Program-made: the position numbers and the translations under genes
Notes under the pieces: model-generated
Told to the model about the DNA's origin: nothing
The model's input: the letters and a program-made list of their open reading frames with translations, nothing else
Databases searched by the model: none
Origin: Carboxylicivirga sediminis
GTDB lineage: Bacteria; Bacteroidota; Bacteroidia; Bacteroidales; Marinilabiliaceae
Reading direction: 5' to 3'
Assembly: GCF_018156225.1 (NCBI RefSeq)
Contig: NZ_JAGTAR010000011.1
Location: 62,001 to 126,000 of the forward strand
DNA length: 64,000 nt
Shown: in pieces, positions 16,865-25,824 of the stretch
How the letters are laid out: every line of letters starts with the position of its first letter
Position numbering within the stretch: the first letter of the stretch is position 1

Positions 16865-19174
16865 TTAATTTAAGCGTTCAATTACCTGCTCTAATTCCTG
16901 TGCTTCAGGATAGTCCTTTTGCATCTGTTTAGCTAATTTTAAGGCTTTGGGATTCATACCGTTATTGAGGTAGAATCGTAATAGCTCGGCATTGGAGTTA
17001 TAGTTGTTTATGAGGCCAATTTCCTTTTTTAGATAATTCTCAGCCTCTGTTTTGTTACCCCTGAAATCATACATCATGGCAATGTTATGAGCAACCCTTG
17101 GTCGTTCTGGTTGCAAGCTGTATGATTTTACAAGAAATGCTAACGATTCATCATATTTTTGCATTTCGGATAATAATAAGCCGAATGAATACATGGCCAC
17201 TGCATCTTCAGGTTCATGGTTCAAGTAGTCTCTGAACAGTAGCTCTGCCTTGTCATTTTTCTGAATTTTATTGTAAAGGTAGGCCATGTTGAGCTTGATG
17301 AAATGAAGCTCCTCATCCTGCTTTAAGGCTCTGAGATAGAAAGTTTCTGCATCGGTGTAATTTGCCTGATTGTAATAGTAGTTGGCCAGGTTAAACTTAC
17401 CCAATGGAAAATCAGCATTGTAAATCAGTATCTGCTCATATTCTTTAATGGCCGTTTCATATGCTTTTTTGTATTTAGCCGGAATTTGCTCAGCTCCCAT
17501 GGTTGATAAAATACGGGCTGCTTCAGTGCGCACGGCTTTTGTATCATCGGATAAAACAGGATATAGTAACGCCGCATCTGATTCGCTATTAAGTTGAATG
17601 GCACGTACAGCAGCCAAACGCATATCCGGATAGAGGTTACTCAGGTAGTTTTCAACCTCATTTTTAAGCGAGTCCTGAAAGTAGTTGCCCAAGTATTGAA
17701 TTGACAAGCTACGGATATTGTGCGTGTATAGTTCATCTTCAATAATGCCTTTTAAACGAGGCAGAGCTTCTGCCTTACCATTGCGCGCTTCGTCAAATGC
17801 TTCAGCAAAATGGAAGGTGCGGCTTTCTCCATGCCATTGGGTGACATAGTTTTCAGACCATTGATTACTCTTATCAGCATGGCATTGGTTACAGGCATTG
17901 GGCACGCCGTATTTGATCGATAAGTCGGGGCGTGGTATTCTAAAGCTGTGATCGCGACGGTAATCTACACCCATATAATACTGCCCATGCATATGGCAGT
18001 TAATGCATAGCGTGCCGGAACCCACATCGAATCTGACACCAGAGTCAGAAATTACTGCCTCGCCAGGCATACCTTCTTCTTTATGAAAATGGTGTGTATA
18101 TGAATCATACACATCGGCTGAGTGACATTGCAGGCAAAGTCTGTTGTAGTCGGTATCAAACAGTAGTCTGCCACTGTGCACATTATGGCAGTCATTGCAC
18201 TGCACCTCCCGGTGCTTGGTATACATCTTGCTTTGGGTAAATGATGCATATACATAGTCCTCATCCTGAATCTGCCCGTCGAGGTGCCAGGTTGGTACAT
18301 CGGGCAGGTTGGGAATAATATGGTTATGAATATTTTGTGTTGTATAATCAAAATCACTCAGTGAACTTCGTCGCGAGTGGCACCGGGCACAGTTGTCTAC
18401 GTATTCTTCATTATTAATGCCGCTGGTTTTGATTGGTAAGCCATAGTTGTCGTACTCATCACGAGCATACTCAGGCAGTGCGGCCCATTTTAAATGGTTC
18501 GATGAGGGGCCATGGCAGGCTTCGCAACTCACGTTTATTTCTGACCAGGTAGTGGCATAGGTATCGTTGATGTGATCATAATTTTTTTGCAAGTTGGTTG
18601 AGTGGCAGTCGGCACACATGCTGTTCCAGTTTTGTGCCTGATTAGTCCAGTGCAGCCAGTTATCGTGATGGATATTCTGGTCTTTATATACCGAGTCGAC
18701 CATGTGATACCATACATTGTCAAGTGTATTCCATGTAAGCGCGAGTGTTTGAAGACGTCCGCCATCAAACTCAACCAGGTATTGTTGCAAAGGTGTATAC
18801 CCGAAGACATACTTGACTTCAAAATCCTGCATGGTGCCATCGGCTCCGTCGGTATTGACCATGAATTTGCCATCCTGCATAAAGGCACGATGCGTCATGC
18901 CATTGCCTTCAATGCTTACGTTGTTGAAATTGGCTAAAACAGTTGTGTCGTTAGCTACATCCATGGCCTTTTCATGATGCGAACCCATCCAATCATTATA
19001 TTCCGGCAGGTGGCACTCAATACATGTCTCATGACCTACAAAGTGTGGTGTAGCATCTATTTTTGCAGTGTTTTTTGCCGAATAGGTCTGGAACAGCAGA
19101 TAAATAGGGAAAAGCAAAATAAGTGCTGCTACCAGTACCAACATAAGGTTACTATATAATCGGGTATTAATCAT
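16865..19174 (-). CDS. Octaheme c-type cytochrome with HEAT/TPR tail
   Basis: Periplasmic electron carrier of 769 residues, anchored by an N-terminal membrane helix (about residues 8-29). Eight CxxCH heme sites are visible: CIECH (51-55), CADCH, CEACH, CARCH, CNDCH, CLQCH, CINCH and CNQCH, all in the first 430 residues, with further His residues that could be distal ligands. The arrangement resembles the cytochrome c554/doubled-CXXCH families. The rest is helical: a HEAT-like part with RLAAVRAIQLNSESDAALLYPVL and at least four TPRs (for example FPLGKFNLANYYYNQANYTDAE). It is the last gene of an operon with Rieske and cytochrome b genes (start one base after the Rieske stop). It could be the electron acceptor of that complex. 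Terminal partner unknown. Confidence 0.88.
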   Translation of the reverse strand: MINTRLYSNLMLVLVAALILLFPIYLLFQTYSAKNTAKIDATPHFVGHETCIECHLPEYNDWMGSHHEKAMDVANDTTVLANFNNVSIEGNGMTHRAFMQDGKFMVNTDGADGTMQDFEVKYVFGYTPLQQYLVEFDGGRLQTLALTWNTLDNVWYHMVDSVYKDQNIHHDNWLHWTNQAQNWNSMCADCHSTNLQKNYDHINDTYATTWSEINVSCEACHGPSSNHLKWAALPEYARDEYDNYGLPIKTSGINNEEYVDNCARCHSRRSSLSDFDYTTQNIHNHIIPNLPDVPTWHLDGQIQDEDYVYASFTQSKMYTKHREVQCNDCHNVHSGRLLFDTDYNRLCLQCHSADVYDSYTHHFHKEEGMPGEAVISDSGVRFDVGSGTLCINCHMHGQYYMGVDYRRDHSFRIPRPDLSIKYGVPNACNQCHADKSNQWSENYVTQWHGESRTFHFAEAFDEARNGKAEALPRLKGIIEDELYTHNIRSLSIQYLGNYFQDSLKNEVENYLSNLYPDMRLAAVRAIQLNSESDAALLYPVLSDDTKAVRTEAARILSTMGAEQIPAKYKKAYETAIKEYEQILIYNADFPLGKFNLANYYYNQANYTDAETFYLRALKQDEELHFIKLNMAYLYNKIQKNDKAELLFRDYLNHEPEDAVAMYSFGLLLSEMQKYDESLAFLVKSYSLQPERPRVAHNIAMMYDFRGNKTEAENYLKKEIGLINNYNSNAELLRFYLNNGMNPKALKLAKQMQKDYPEAQELEQVIERLN

Positions 19175-19648
19175 CTAAGCGTATGTTATTTGTGATTTAT
19201 TGTGTTTATCACGCCTTTGTGGATTATTGGTATCCACCAAAATTTTATCATTTACAATGGTGATGGGAAACAGATCAAGGGCCCTCGTGGCAGGCGGTGC
19301 TAACACTTCTCCATTCACACTAAAGGCAGATGCATGACAGGGGCACATAAACTTATTGTCCTTGTTTTTGAACTGAACGGTGCAGCCCAGGTGGGTGCAC
19401 TTGGTTGAAATAGCCATAAAACCACCATCCTGAAGGCGCGACAAGTAGAAGCGTTGTGCACTGAAGGGGTAAATCTTACCTTTTTCAAACAGTTCGATAT
19501 CACCAGCCTCAAACAGATTTGCAGGCACATTGGTTTCACTGCCTTTTTTTAGGAGGTTAATAAATACATATGCTAGTTCGAGCGATATGGCTGTAATGAT
19601 CGCTTTCTTAATAAAACTGCGCCTTGTTATCTTTTCTATAAAACTCAT
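19175..19648 (-). CDS. Rieske 2Fe-2S protein of a cytochrome b complex
   Basis: A 157-residue Rieske protein. The start at 19648 (MSFIEKITRRSFIKKA) gives a twin-arginine type signal anchor followed by a membrane helix; the ORF start at 19666 would overlap cytochrome b by eight bases. The cluster-binding boxes are CTHLGC and CPCHASAF, giving two Cys and two His ligands. Both boxes have the extra Cys that forms the stabilising disulphide in respiratory Rieske proteins. The downstream PPATRALDLFPI segment is the usual Pro loop. It lies between cytochrome b and the octaheme cytochrome, so it should carry electrons from quinol at the Qo site to the multiheme protein in the periplasm. Confidence 0.93.
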   Translation of the reverse strand: MSFIEKITRRSFIKKAIITAISLELAYVFINLLKKGSETNVPANLFEAGDIELFEKGKIYPFSAQRFYLSRLQDGGFMAISTKCTHLGCTVQFKNKDNKFMCPCHASAFSVNGEVLAPPATRALDLFPITIVNDKILVDTNNPQRRDKHNKSQITYA

Positions 19649-19658
19649 ACACTTAGTT

Positions 19659-20933
19659 TTAGGCAAACAGATGCATTCCTTCGCCTCTTAATAAACTTCC
19701 AACTAGGGTCATTACCAAATAGGCAGTTAGCAAAATGGTGACCAGGCTAATTAAGACTTCCATTTTACCAGCCTTTAATTTCTTCTTTATAAGCAACATA
19801 AAGCCGTAGGTTGGTAGAATATATATGATGAAAGGCAGCAATCCTGTTGTAATAAGTACAGGGAGATTAGCCATCCATTCCTGAAACTTAAAGAAGTACT
19901 CAGTGCCCACTATTATTAGAGTTGTAAATACAACGGCATAAATGGCCGACCAGGTAGTTACTTGTTTGCCAACAGCCGAATTGAACCAAACACCAACATT
20001 CGCATTAAGGCCTTTTACATAGGGGATGTAAATGAGAAAAGCTGTTACCAGAACAGGTACGATAAAAATACCAAAGCCTGGGTGCATGTGCAGCAGCAGC
20101 TCCTGAAAACCCATAAAGTACCAGGGTGCTTTGCTTGGGTTGGGGCTTTCCAGGGGGTTGGCTTTGTCTAACAACGGTGCATCCAACAGCATGGAAAAGG
20201 CAATTAGCAATAGAATGAGTGATAGGGCCACAACAATTTCTTTATAAACCAGTTCTGGATTGGTGTTTACCATTTCTTTCTTACTGGAATCGGCAATAGT
20301 TACACCTTTGGCTTTTCGAACCAGCCAAAAGTGTATACTCATGGTAAACACCATCAGTAATGGTAACAGGCCTGTATGAAAATGATAGAACCTTAACAAA
20401 GTGCCCTCGTTAACTTCAGCCCCTCCACGAACCAGCGTAGCTAGTCCATCACCAATTACAGGAATATAACTCAGCATATTGGTCATGATGGTAACAGCCC
20501 AATAAGCCAACTGATCCCAAGGCAGTAAATAGCCGGTGAAGTTAGACATAATTACCAGGAACATGATGAGTAGCCCATACAGCCAGTTCTTTCTTCTTTC
20601 GTGGTATATCGATTGACTATAGAAAACGCGTATGACATGAAGAAAAGACACAACAACTAACAGCATTCCGCACCAATAGTGCATATTGCGTAATAGCTGG
20701 CCAAAAAACACTTCGCTTTGCAAATAGCTTATAGAGTCATATGCTCCCTTTTCCGATGGTACGTATATGAACCGTAGTAGCATGCCTGTGATAAAAAGGA
20801 GCACAAAAAGCAATGCAGCAATACCACCCAAGCCAAATGTACGAGTATATTTTATGGATTGCGAATTAACTCTGGGCGGGTGAAGGTGTAGTAAAAACCT
20901 GGTTATCGCTTTTTGTGTTGCTGGTTCATTCAT
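19659..20933 (-). CDS. Cytochrome b of a Rieske/b complex (fused N- and C-terminal parts)
   Basis: Quinol-oxidising membrane subunit, 424 residues from the ATG at 20933; the ORF opens 18 codons earlier but those residues are not family-like. Heme-ligating His pairs are visible: one pair in MHYWCGMLLVVVSFLH (13 residues between) and one in HTGLLPLLMVFTMSIH (14 between), the second spacing being that of b6-type cytochromes. The glycines and Args of the transmembrane core are present (GYLLPWDQLAYWA). The C-terminal part has about four helices and contains APWYFMGFQELL in place of the PEWY Qo motif. It is followed by the Rieske gene and the octaheme cytochrome. The biochemical partner quinone is probably menaquinone, as is usual in this phylum (inference). 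Confidence 0.92.
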   Translation of the reverse strand: MNEPATQKAITRFLLHLHPPRVNSQSIKYTRTFGLGGIAALLFVLLFITGMLLRFIYVPSEKGAYDSISYLQSEVFFGQLLRNMHYWCGMLLVVVSFLHVIRVFYSQSIYHERRKNWLYGLLIMFLVIMSNFTGYLLPWDQLAYWAVTIMTNMLSYIPVIGDGLATLVRGGAEVNEGTLLRFYHFHTGLLPLLMVFTMSIHFWLVRKAKGVTIADSSKKEMVNTNPELVYKEIVVALSLILLLIAFSMLLDAPLLDKANPLESPNPSKAPWYFMGFQELLLHMHPGFGIFIVPVLVTAFLIYIPYVKGLNANVGVWFNSAVGKQVTTWSAIYAVVFTTLIIVGTEYFFKFQEWMANLPVLITTGLLPFIIYILPTYGFMLLIKKKLKAGKMEVLISLVTILLTAYLVMTLVGSLLRGEGMHLFA

Positions 20934-20977
20934 GCCTGTTGTCTTAATATAGCTGTAATTAAATCTATCAACGCGCT

Positions 20978-21739
20978 TTATTGCCAATATATTGTATGTC
21001 TCAGAGTGATCTGAAAGATATGGATGTTGGTTGTGGGTTCGCTACTAGATGTTTTATTGTGTTCAAAAAAATAGTTAGTGTCTGCACTTAGGCGTGAGTT
21101 AAACTGATAGCCAATGCCGAAGCAATATCGACCGCGCACCCAGAATACATCATCAGCTTCTTCGTATATGTTGAAATTAAACTCAGCAAAGGTTCGGTAG
21201 AATAGTGACTTGGGGGCAATTGGCTTGCCGTCGAATCGTCCCTGATGCATCAGTCGATATCGTAAGCGCATTCTAAAGTCTGTTTTATCAGTATGCACAG
21301 TTTTAAAAATACGTTCCTCTATACGAAAACGATGCTCAAGAGCGGAACTTGCAAAACGCGGGTAGTTAATGTTTAATGACTGGTGTGGACGATATTCGTG
21401 TCGCACTACATCAAAAGACTCTTCCGGGTTATCACTGTTTATTTTATCAAATAGGTGTACCCGGTTGTACATAAAGCCAATATCAACTTTTGTGTTATGG
21501 TTAAGTGTACGCTGTATGTTGCCGCGAAAGCCCCATCGCGTCCAGGAGTTAGTTCCTATGCCTATATACGATCCTCCATCCAGGTTAAGAGTGTAGTTCT
21601 CATTTAAGCGGTGGCGCTGTACATAAATCGTTCGTAGCTCGCCTTCTCCATTGAAGATGTGTATGTCAGCATTTTGTTGGGAACTAATAGACACCGCCGG
21701 TATTATGATACATATAAAAAGTAGTGATATTTTTTTCAT
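20978..21739 (-). CDS. DUF2490-type outer-membrane beta-barrel protein
   Basis: A 253-residue secreted protein. The start at 21739 is chosen for the signal peptide MKKISLLFICIIIPAVSISS. The mature chain is a series of amphipathic strands (YTLNLDGGSYIGIGTNSWTR, NTKVDIGFMYNRVHLF, EHRFRIEERIF, RMRLRYRLMHQ, VRGRYCFGIGYQF, IFQITLRHTIYW) ending in an aromatic residue, typical of an outer-membrane barrel and in line with DUF2490. It is the first gene of the cytochrome b/Rieske/octaheme operon (45-base gap). A porin role for a respiratory substrate is possible but not shown. Confidence 0.75.
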   Translation of the reverse strand: MKKISLLFICIIIPAVSISSQQNADIHIFNGEGELRTIYVQRHRLNENYTLNLDGGSYIGIGTNSWTRWGFRGNIQRTLNHNTKVDIGFMYNRVHLFDKINSDNPEESFDVVRHEYRPHQSLNINYPRFASSALEHRFRIEERIFKTVHTDKTDFRMRLRYRLMHQGRFDGKPIAPKSLFYRTFAEFNFNIYEEADDVFWVRGRYCFGIGYQFNSRLSADTNYFFEHNKTSSSEPTTNIHIFQITLRHTIYWQ

Positions 21740-21841
21740 TCTGTGTTGCTGCATTCAACCCAAATAGCTATGATTTGTTATAGATAGTAAGAAATGCAAA
21801 GATATTAATTATCGTTTTGTAATTTATAATATTAACCTGAT

Positions 21842-23053
21842 ATGGATCGAAATAATTACCCAATAATAGTAGTTGGAGCAAGTATTGCAGCTATCAGTTT
21901 TATACGTACACTGCGTGTCAATAATGATAAAAGAAAAATTTTACTGATACATGGTGAGGACAGATTGCCATATAAACGTACCAAAATCAATAAGAACATG
22001 GTGCGCGGATTTGATAAGGATGATTTTAAAATAGCTGACAGAGAATGGTATAAGGATAACGATGTAGATCTGATATATGATCGTGTAATAAATATTGATA
22101 GTGCCGAAAAGGTGGTTAGTACCCAGCGCGGTTTGGTTTGCAGTTACGAGAAGTTGATGTTAGCAACAGGAGCGGTATCGGTCATACCTAAAATTGCAGG
22201 AATTGCCACAGAAAATCTGCATAGTGTTCAAAATGCCAGTGATGTTGATCGTGTGTTGGAGACATGTAAAAATAAAGACCGCTTTTTAATTATTGGTGGA
22301 GGCGTAGAAGGCGTTGAGACAGCAGATCAGCTGGTGCGAAAAGGAAAAGCGGTTATTTTGGCAAACCGGATGAAATATCCGCTGCAGAAGCTATTTCCGA
22401 TTAGTCTGCTGAAAGTGCTGGAACAAAGGATGATAGATAAGGGAGTGAAGTTGTTTCAGGGCGTAAGTGTTGCAGCTATCCATGAGCACAACGGGCATTA
22501 CGCTGTTAATCTGCAGGGGCAGGAATTGGAATTTGATGAAGTAATAGCTTGTACTGGAGCCGTCCCGAATATTGAGTTGGGTATTAAAGCAGGCTTAAAG
22601 GTTGAGCGAGGAATTATTGTAAATGCTTTTATGCAAACCTCAGATGCTGATATTTTGGCGGCAGGTGATGTAGCACAGCACGAACGGGGCATTGTTACAG
22701 GTTTGTGGCATGCAGCTGAACATCAGGGTAAACTGGCTGCATTGACATTGTTGGATAAGCCGGAGGGGCACACTTTGCCACCTTTCAGATTAAAAACAGA
22801 GGTGTTTGGACTATATATGTTTTCAGGAGCTTATGAGTTTGTAATTCCGGGTGTGGATGAAGAGGTCGAAGAAGTTGATGGTGATATACGGCGCATTATG
22901 TATTACAGCGATAACGCTTTGAAAGCTGTTGTTTTTCTGAATGACGGACCACGGGCTAAAACCTACCAGCAAGCACTTTTTGAGCATTGGAGTAAGGAGA
23001 AGGTGCAAGATGAATTACCTCTGCCTCCCAAGATGACATTTTCTTTTGGTTGA
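21842..23053 (+). CDS. FAD/NAD(P)-dependent oxidoreductase (rubredoxin/ferredoxin reductase-like)
   Basis: Flavoprotein of 403 residues. The N-terminal FAD site is IIVVGASIAAISFIRTLR (GxSxAA, a variant of GxGxxG). The NAD(P)H site is LIIGGGVEGVETADQL. The second FAD motif is ADILAAGDVAQHE. There is no redox-active Cys pair of the CxxxxC type, so it is not a thioredoxin or lipoamide reductase but belongs with the NirB N-terminal, rubredoxin reductase and ferredoxin reductase group. A C-terminal domain of about 90 residues follows. It is divergent from the cytochrome operon across about 100 bases, which hints at shared regulation. The electron acceptor is unknown. Confidence 0.85.
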   Translation: MDRNNYPIIVVGASIAAISFIRTLRVNNDKRKILLIHGEDRLPYKRTKINKNMVRGFDKDDFKIADREWYKDNDVDLIYDRVINIDSAEKVVSTQRGLVCSYEKLMLATGAVSVIPKIAGIATENLHSVQNASDVDRVLETCKNKDRFLIIGGGVEGVETADQLVRKGKAVILANRMKYPLQKLFPISLLKVLEQRMIDKGVKLFQGVSVAAIHEHNGHYAVNLQGQELEFDEVIACTGAVPNIELGIKAGLKVERGIIVNAFMQTSDADILAAGDVAQHERGIVTGLWHAAEHQGKLAALTLLDKPEGHTLPPFRLKTEVFGLYMFSGAYEFVIPGVDEEVEEVDGDIRRIMYYSDNALKAVVFLNDGPRAKTYQQALFEHWSKEKVQDELPLPPKMTFSFG

Positions 23054-23149
23054 GCTAACACTTGGTATAGAATGCTACTTTGTTTAGTGGCTTATTTTAA
23101 AGAAATTAAAGAAGTGTCTTCAATCATTTTTTTAATTGCGTTTGGTTTT

Positions 23150-23157
23150 TAAATTTG
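23150..23157 (+). promoter_or_regulatory. -7 box of the arginine deiminase promoter
   Basis: TAAATTTG matches TAnnTTTG exactly, 39 bases before the arcA ATG. Confidence 0.5.
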
Positions 23158-23196
23158 CGACAAGAAGAAAAACCAAATAATTTAAACCATTAGTTC

Positions 23197-24459
23197 ATGA
23201 TTAAAACCATTGATACCGGTGTATTCTCTGAGATAGGAGAGTTGGAGGGTGTTATATTGCACACGCCGGGCAAGGAAGTGGAAAACATGACACCGTCAAA
23301 TGCAGAACGAGCTTTGTATAGTGATATTCTCAACTTGTCGGTTGCCGTAGAAGAATATCAGCAGTTTTCAGGTGTTTTAGAAAAGGTGACGCAAACCTAT
23401 CAGGTGAAAGACCTTCTGGCTGAGATATTGGAACAGCCCAAAATTAAGCTCAGTTTGATTGAAAAAATCTGCACATACGAGCAGGTACTAAATATTAAAG
23501 AAGATTTATTAGAGTTGCCGGCAACAGAACTGGCGCGTCAATTAATTGAGGGGGTTAATCTTAAGACAGATTCATTAACTACCTTCTTATCCGATGACAG
23601 ATACTCACTTCGTCCTCTGCACAATTTCTTTTTTACACGTGATGCCAGTGTAACTATGTATGATAAGGTGCTGATTTCGAAAATGGCGAATAAGGTACGT
23701 GAACGTGAAGCCATTGTGATGGAAGCTATTTTTAATCATTCATCACGCTTTAAAACACAAACGGTTAATCCGCTGAACTTCTATAATGTTGGAAACGAAA
23801 CAATGATAGAAGGTGGTGATGTTCAGATTGCCCGTGAGGATGTATTGGTCATTGGTAATAGCGCCCGCACGTCGTCGCAAGGTATCGATTTTATCGTAAA
23901 TCAATTAAAGCAGAAGAAAGAGCGTCATTATGTGGTGGTACAGCAATTGCCTGATACACCTGAGTCTTTTATTCATCTGGATATGGTGTTTACGTTTCTT
24001 GATAAAGATGCCTGTATGGTATACGAGCCACTTATCCTGAAGGATAGCCGTTACAGTACCATCCTGATTACCATCGATAATGGCGAAGTAGCCTCCATTG
24101 AAAAGAAAGCTAATCTTATTAGCTGCCTGAAAGACTTGGGTATGGATTTGAAGCCAATATGCTGTGGTGGCTCAAGTGATATCTGGACGCAGGAGCGTGA
24201 GCAATGGCATAGTGGAGCCAACTTCTTTGCAATGGGACCGGGTAAGGTGCTGGGGTATGCACGCAATGTTTATACCATGGAGGAGATGAACAAGAACGGA
24301 TTTGAAATTATTAAGGCCAACGATGTGATTAGTGGACAGGTTGATTTGGCTGAGTATGAAAAATATGTTGTAACCATTGGCGGTTCTGAACTGTCAAGAG
24401 GTGGAGGAGGAGCACGATGCATGAGTATGCCAGTTCGCCGGAAGCCTGTGAAGTGGTAG
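23197..24459 (+). CDS. arcA: Arginine deiminase
   Basis: Hydrolyses L-arginine to citrulline and ammonia. The 420 residues match the family length (about 410). Active-site marks: FFTRDASV near residue 143, the MIEGGDVQI Asp/Glu block near 206, HLDMVFTFLDKD with the catalytic His near 262, and the nucleophile Cys in GGGGARCMSMPVRR near the C-terminus. No arcB, arcC or antiporter gene is adjacent, so the full ATP-yielding arginine deiminase pathway is not encoded here. It has its own promoter and converges with sucC through a shared terminator. A role in arginine catabolism or acid/nitrogen stress is inferred. Confidence 0.95.
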   Translation: MIKTIDTGVFSEIGELEGVILHTPGKEVENMTPSNAERALYSDILNLSVAVEEYQQFSGVLEKVTQTYQVKDLLAEILEQPKIKLSLIEKICTYEQVLNIKEDLLELPATELARQLIEGVNLKTDSLTTFLSDDRYSLRPLHNFFFTRDASVTMYDKVLISKMANKVREREAIVMEAIFNHSSRFKTQTVNPLNFYNVGNETMIEGGDVQIAREDVLVIGNSARTSSQGIDFIVNQLKQKKERHYVVVQQLPDTPESFIHLDMVFTFLDKDACMVYEPLILKDSRYSTILITIDNGEVASIEKKANLISCLKDLGMDLKPICCGGSSDIWTQEREQWHSGANFFAMGPGKVLGYARNVYTMEEMNKNGFEIIKANDVISGQVDLAEYEKYVVTIGGSELSRGGGGARCMSMPVRRKPVKW

Positions 24460-24480
24460 GATAGCATTAATTATAAAAAA

Positions 24481-24511
24481 AGAGGGGCCAAATTAACAGG
24501 TCCCTCTTTTA
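24481..24511. terminator. Bidirectional terminator between arcA and sucC
   Basis: Nine-pair stem AGAGGGGCC / GGTCCCTCT (one G-U) with A7 to the left and TTTT to the right. Confidence 0.85.
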
Positions 24512-24536
24512 GTATATAACAATGGCTTCAATTAAT

Positions 24537-25727
24537 TTAGTTTACAATTTGCTGAACCAGGTCGGATGCTTCTTTTAGCGTTATGGCAGAATAGACTTTT
24601 AACCCCGATTCATCAATGATTTTTTTACCACCTTCAGCATTGGTGCCCTGCAAACGAACGATAATCGGCACATCAATCTCTCCAATATTTTTATAAGCTT
24701 CAACTACTCCATTCGCTACTCTGTCGCAGCGCACAATACCACCAAATATATTTATAAGAATAGCTTTTACATTAGGATCGTTTAAGATGATTTTTAGTCC
24801 GGCCTCAACTGTTGTGGCATTGGCACCTCCGCCTACATCCAGGAAGTTGGCAGGTTCGCCACCGGATAGTTTAATAATGTCCATGGTAGCCATTGCCAAA
24901 CCGGCACCATTCACCATACAACCTACATTACCATCTAACTTAACAAAGTTAAGGTCGCTTTTGCTGGCTTCTGTTTCTGCAGGGTCTTCTTCAGACAGAT
25001 CGCGCATGGCAGCATAGGCCGGGTGGCGAAACAATGCATTGTCATCGAGGTTCACCTTGGCGTCTACAGCCAATATTTTATTATCCGATGTTCTAAGAAC
25101 AGGATTTATCTCAAACATGGAAGAGTCTGTTTCAACATAAGCCTTATACAGAGCGGTAACAAATTTGGTCATCTCTTTAAAGGCCTGACCAGATAATCCG
25201 AGGTTAAAGGCAATTTTACGTGCTTGAAAACCCAATAAACCCAGGCCAGGATCAACTTCTTCCTTGTAAATAAGGTGAGGTGTTTTTTCAGCCACGTCCT
25301 CAATATCCATTCCTCCTTCGGTTGAGTACATGATGATGTTCTTACCTGTTTGCCTGTTAAGCAATACACTCATATAGAATTCATCCGTTTCGGTCTCGCC
25401 CGGATAGTAAACATCTTGAGCAATTAGTACTTTGTTTACTTTTTTACCAGCTGGCCCTGTCTGGTGAGTTATCAGGTTCATACCAATGATATTATTGGCC
25501 AATTCTTTCACTTCATCCAAAGATTTAGCCAACTTAACACCACCACCTTTGCCTCTTCCACCTGCATGAATCTGGGCTTTAACAACCCACCATCCTGTGC
25601 CGGTTTCAACTTGCAATTGCTTGGCTGCTTCAACGGCTTTTCCTGGTGTGTCTGCAACAATTCCTTCCTGAATGGCTACGCCAAAAGACTTAAGTATTTG
25701 CTTTCCTTGGTATTCGTGTATGTTCAT
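24537..25727 (-). CDS. sucC: Succinyl-CoA synthetase, beta subunit (ADP-forming type)
   Basis: TCA-cycle enzyme subunit, 396 residues as usual. The ATP-grasp domain begins MNIHEYQGKQILKSFGV and has KAQIHAGGRGKGGGVKLAKSLDE. The CoA-ligase domain has NGAGLAMATMDIIKLSGGEPANFLDVGGGA, INIFGGIVRCDRVA and RLQGTNAEGGKKII. The alpha subunit gene (sucD) is not adjacent, which is common in Bacteroidota. It is monocistronic; the upstream intergenic region is shared with the divergent SpoU methylase gene. Confidence 0.96.
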   Translation of the reverse strand: MNIHEYQGKQILKSFGVAIQEGIVADTPGKAVEAAKQLQVETGTGWWVVKAQIHAGGRGKGGGVKLAKSLDEVKELANNIIGMNLITHQTGPAGKKVNKVLIAQDVYYPGETETDEFYMSVLLNRQTGKNIIMYSTEGGMDIEDVAEKTPHLIYKEEVDPGLGLLGFQARKIAFNLGLSGQAFKEMTKFVTALYKAYVETDSSMFEINPVLRTSDNKILAVDAKVNLDDNALFRHPAYAAMRDLSEEDPAETEASKSDLNFVKLDGNVGCMVNGAGLAMATMDIIKLSGGEPANFLDVGGGANATTVEAGLKIILNDPNVKAILINIFGGIVRCDRVANGVVEAYKNIGEIDVPIIVRLQGTNAEGGKKIIDESGLKVYSAITLKEASDLVQQIVN

Positions 25728-25798
25728 AATCAGAGGGATTTAGTATCCAATAAAGGGTTTCATTATTATACAATTACCTATAAAAACAGGAATAGTGC

Positions 25799-25806
25799 TA
25801 TTTTTG
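25799..25806 (+). promoter_or_regulatory. -7 box of the SpoU methylase promoter
   Basis: TATTTTTG at this position is an exact TAnnTTTG match, only 18 bases before the chosen ATG at 25825. It implies a very short leader, and shows that the upstream ATG-like start at 25795 would be outside the transcript. Confidence 0.5.
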
Positions 25807-25824
25807 TTGTCAAAATATGCGAGA

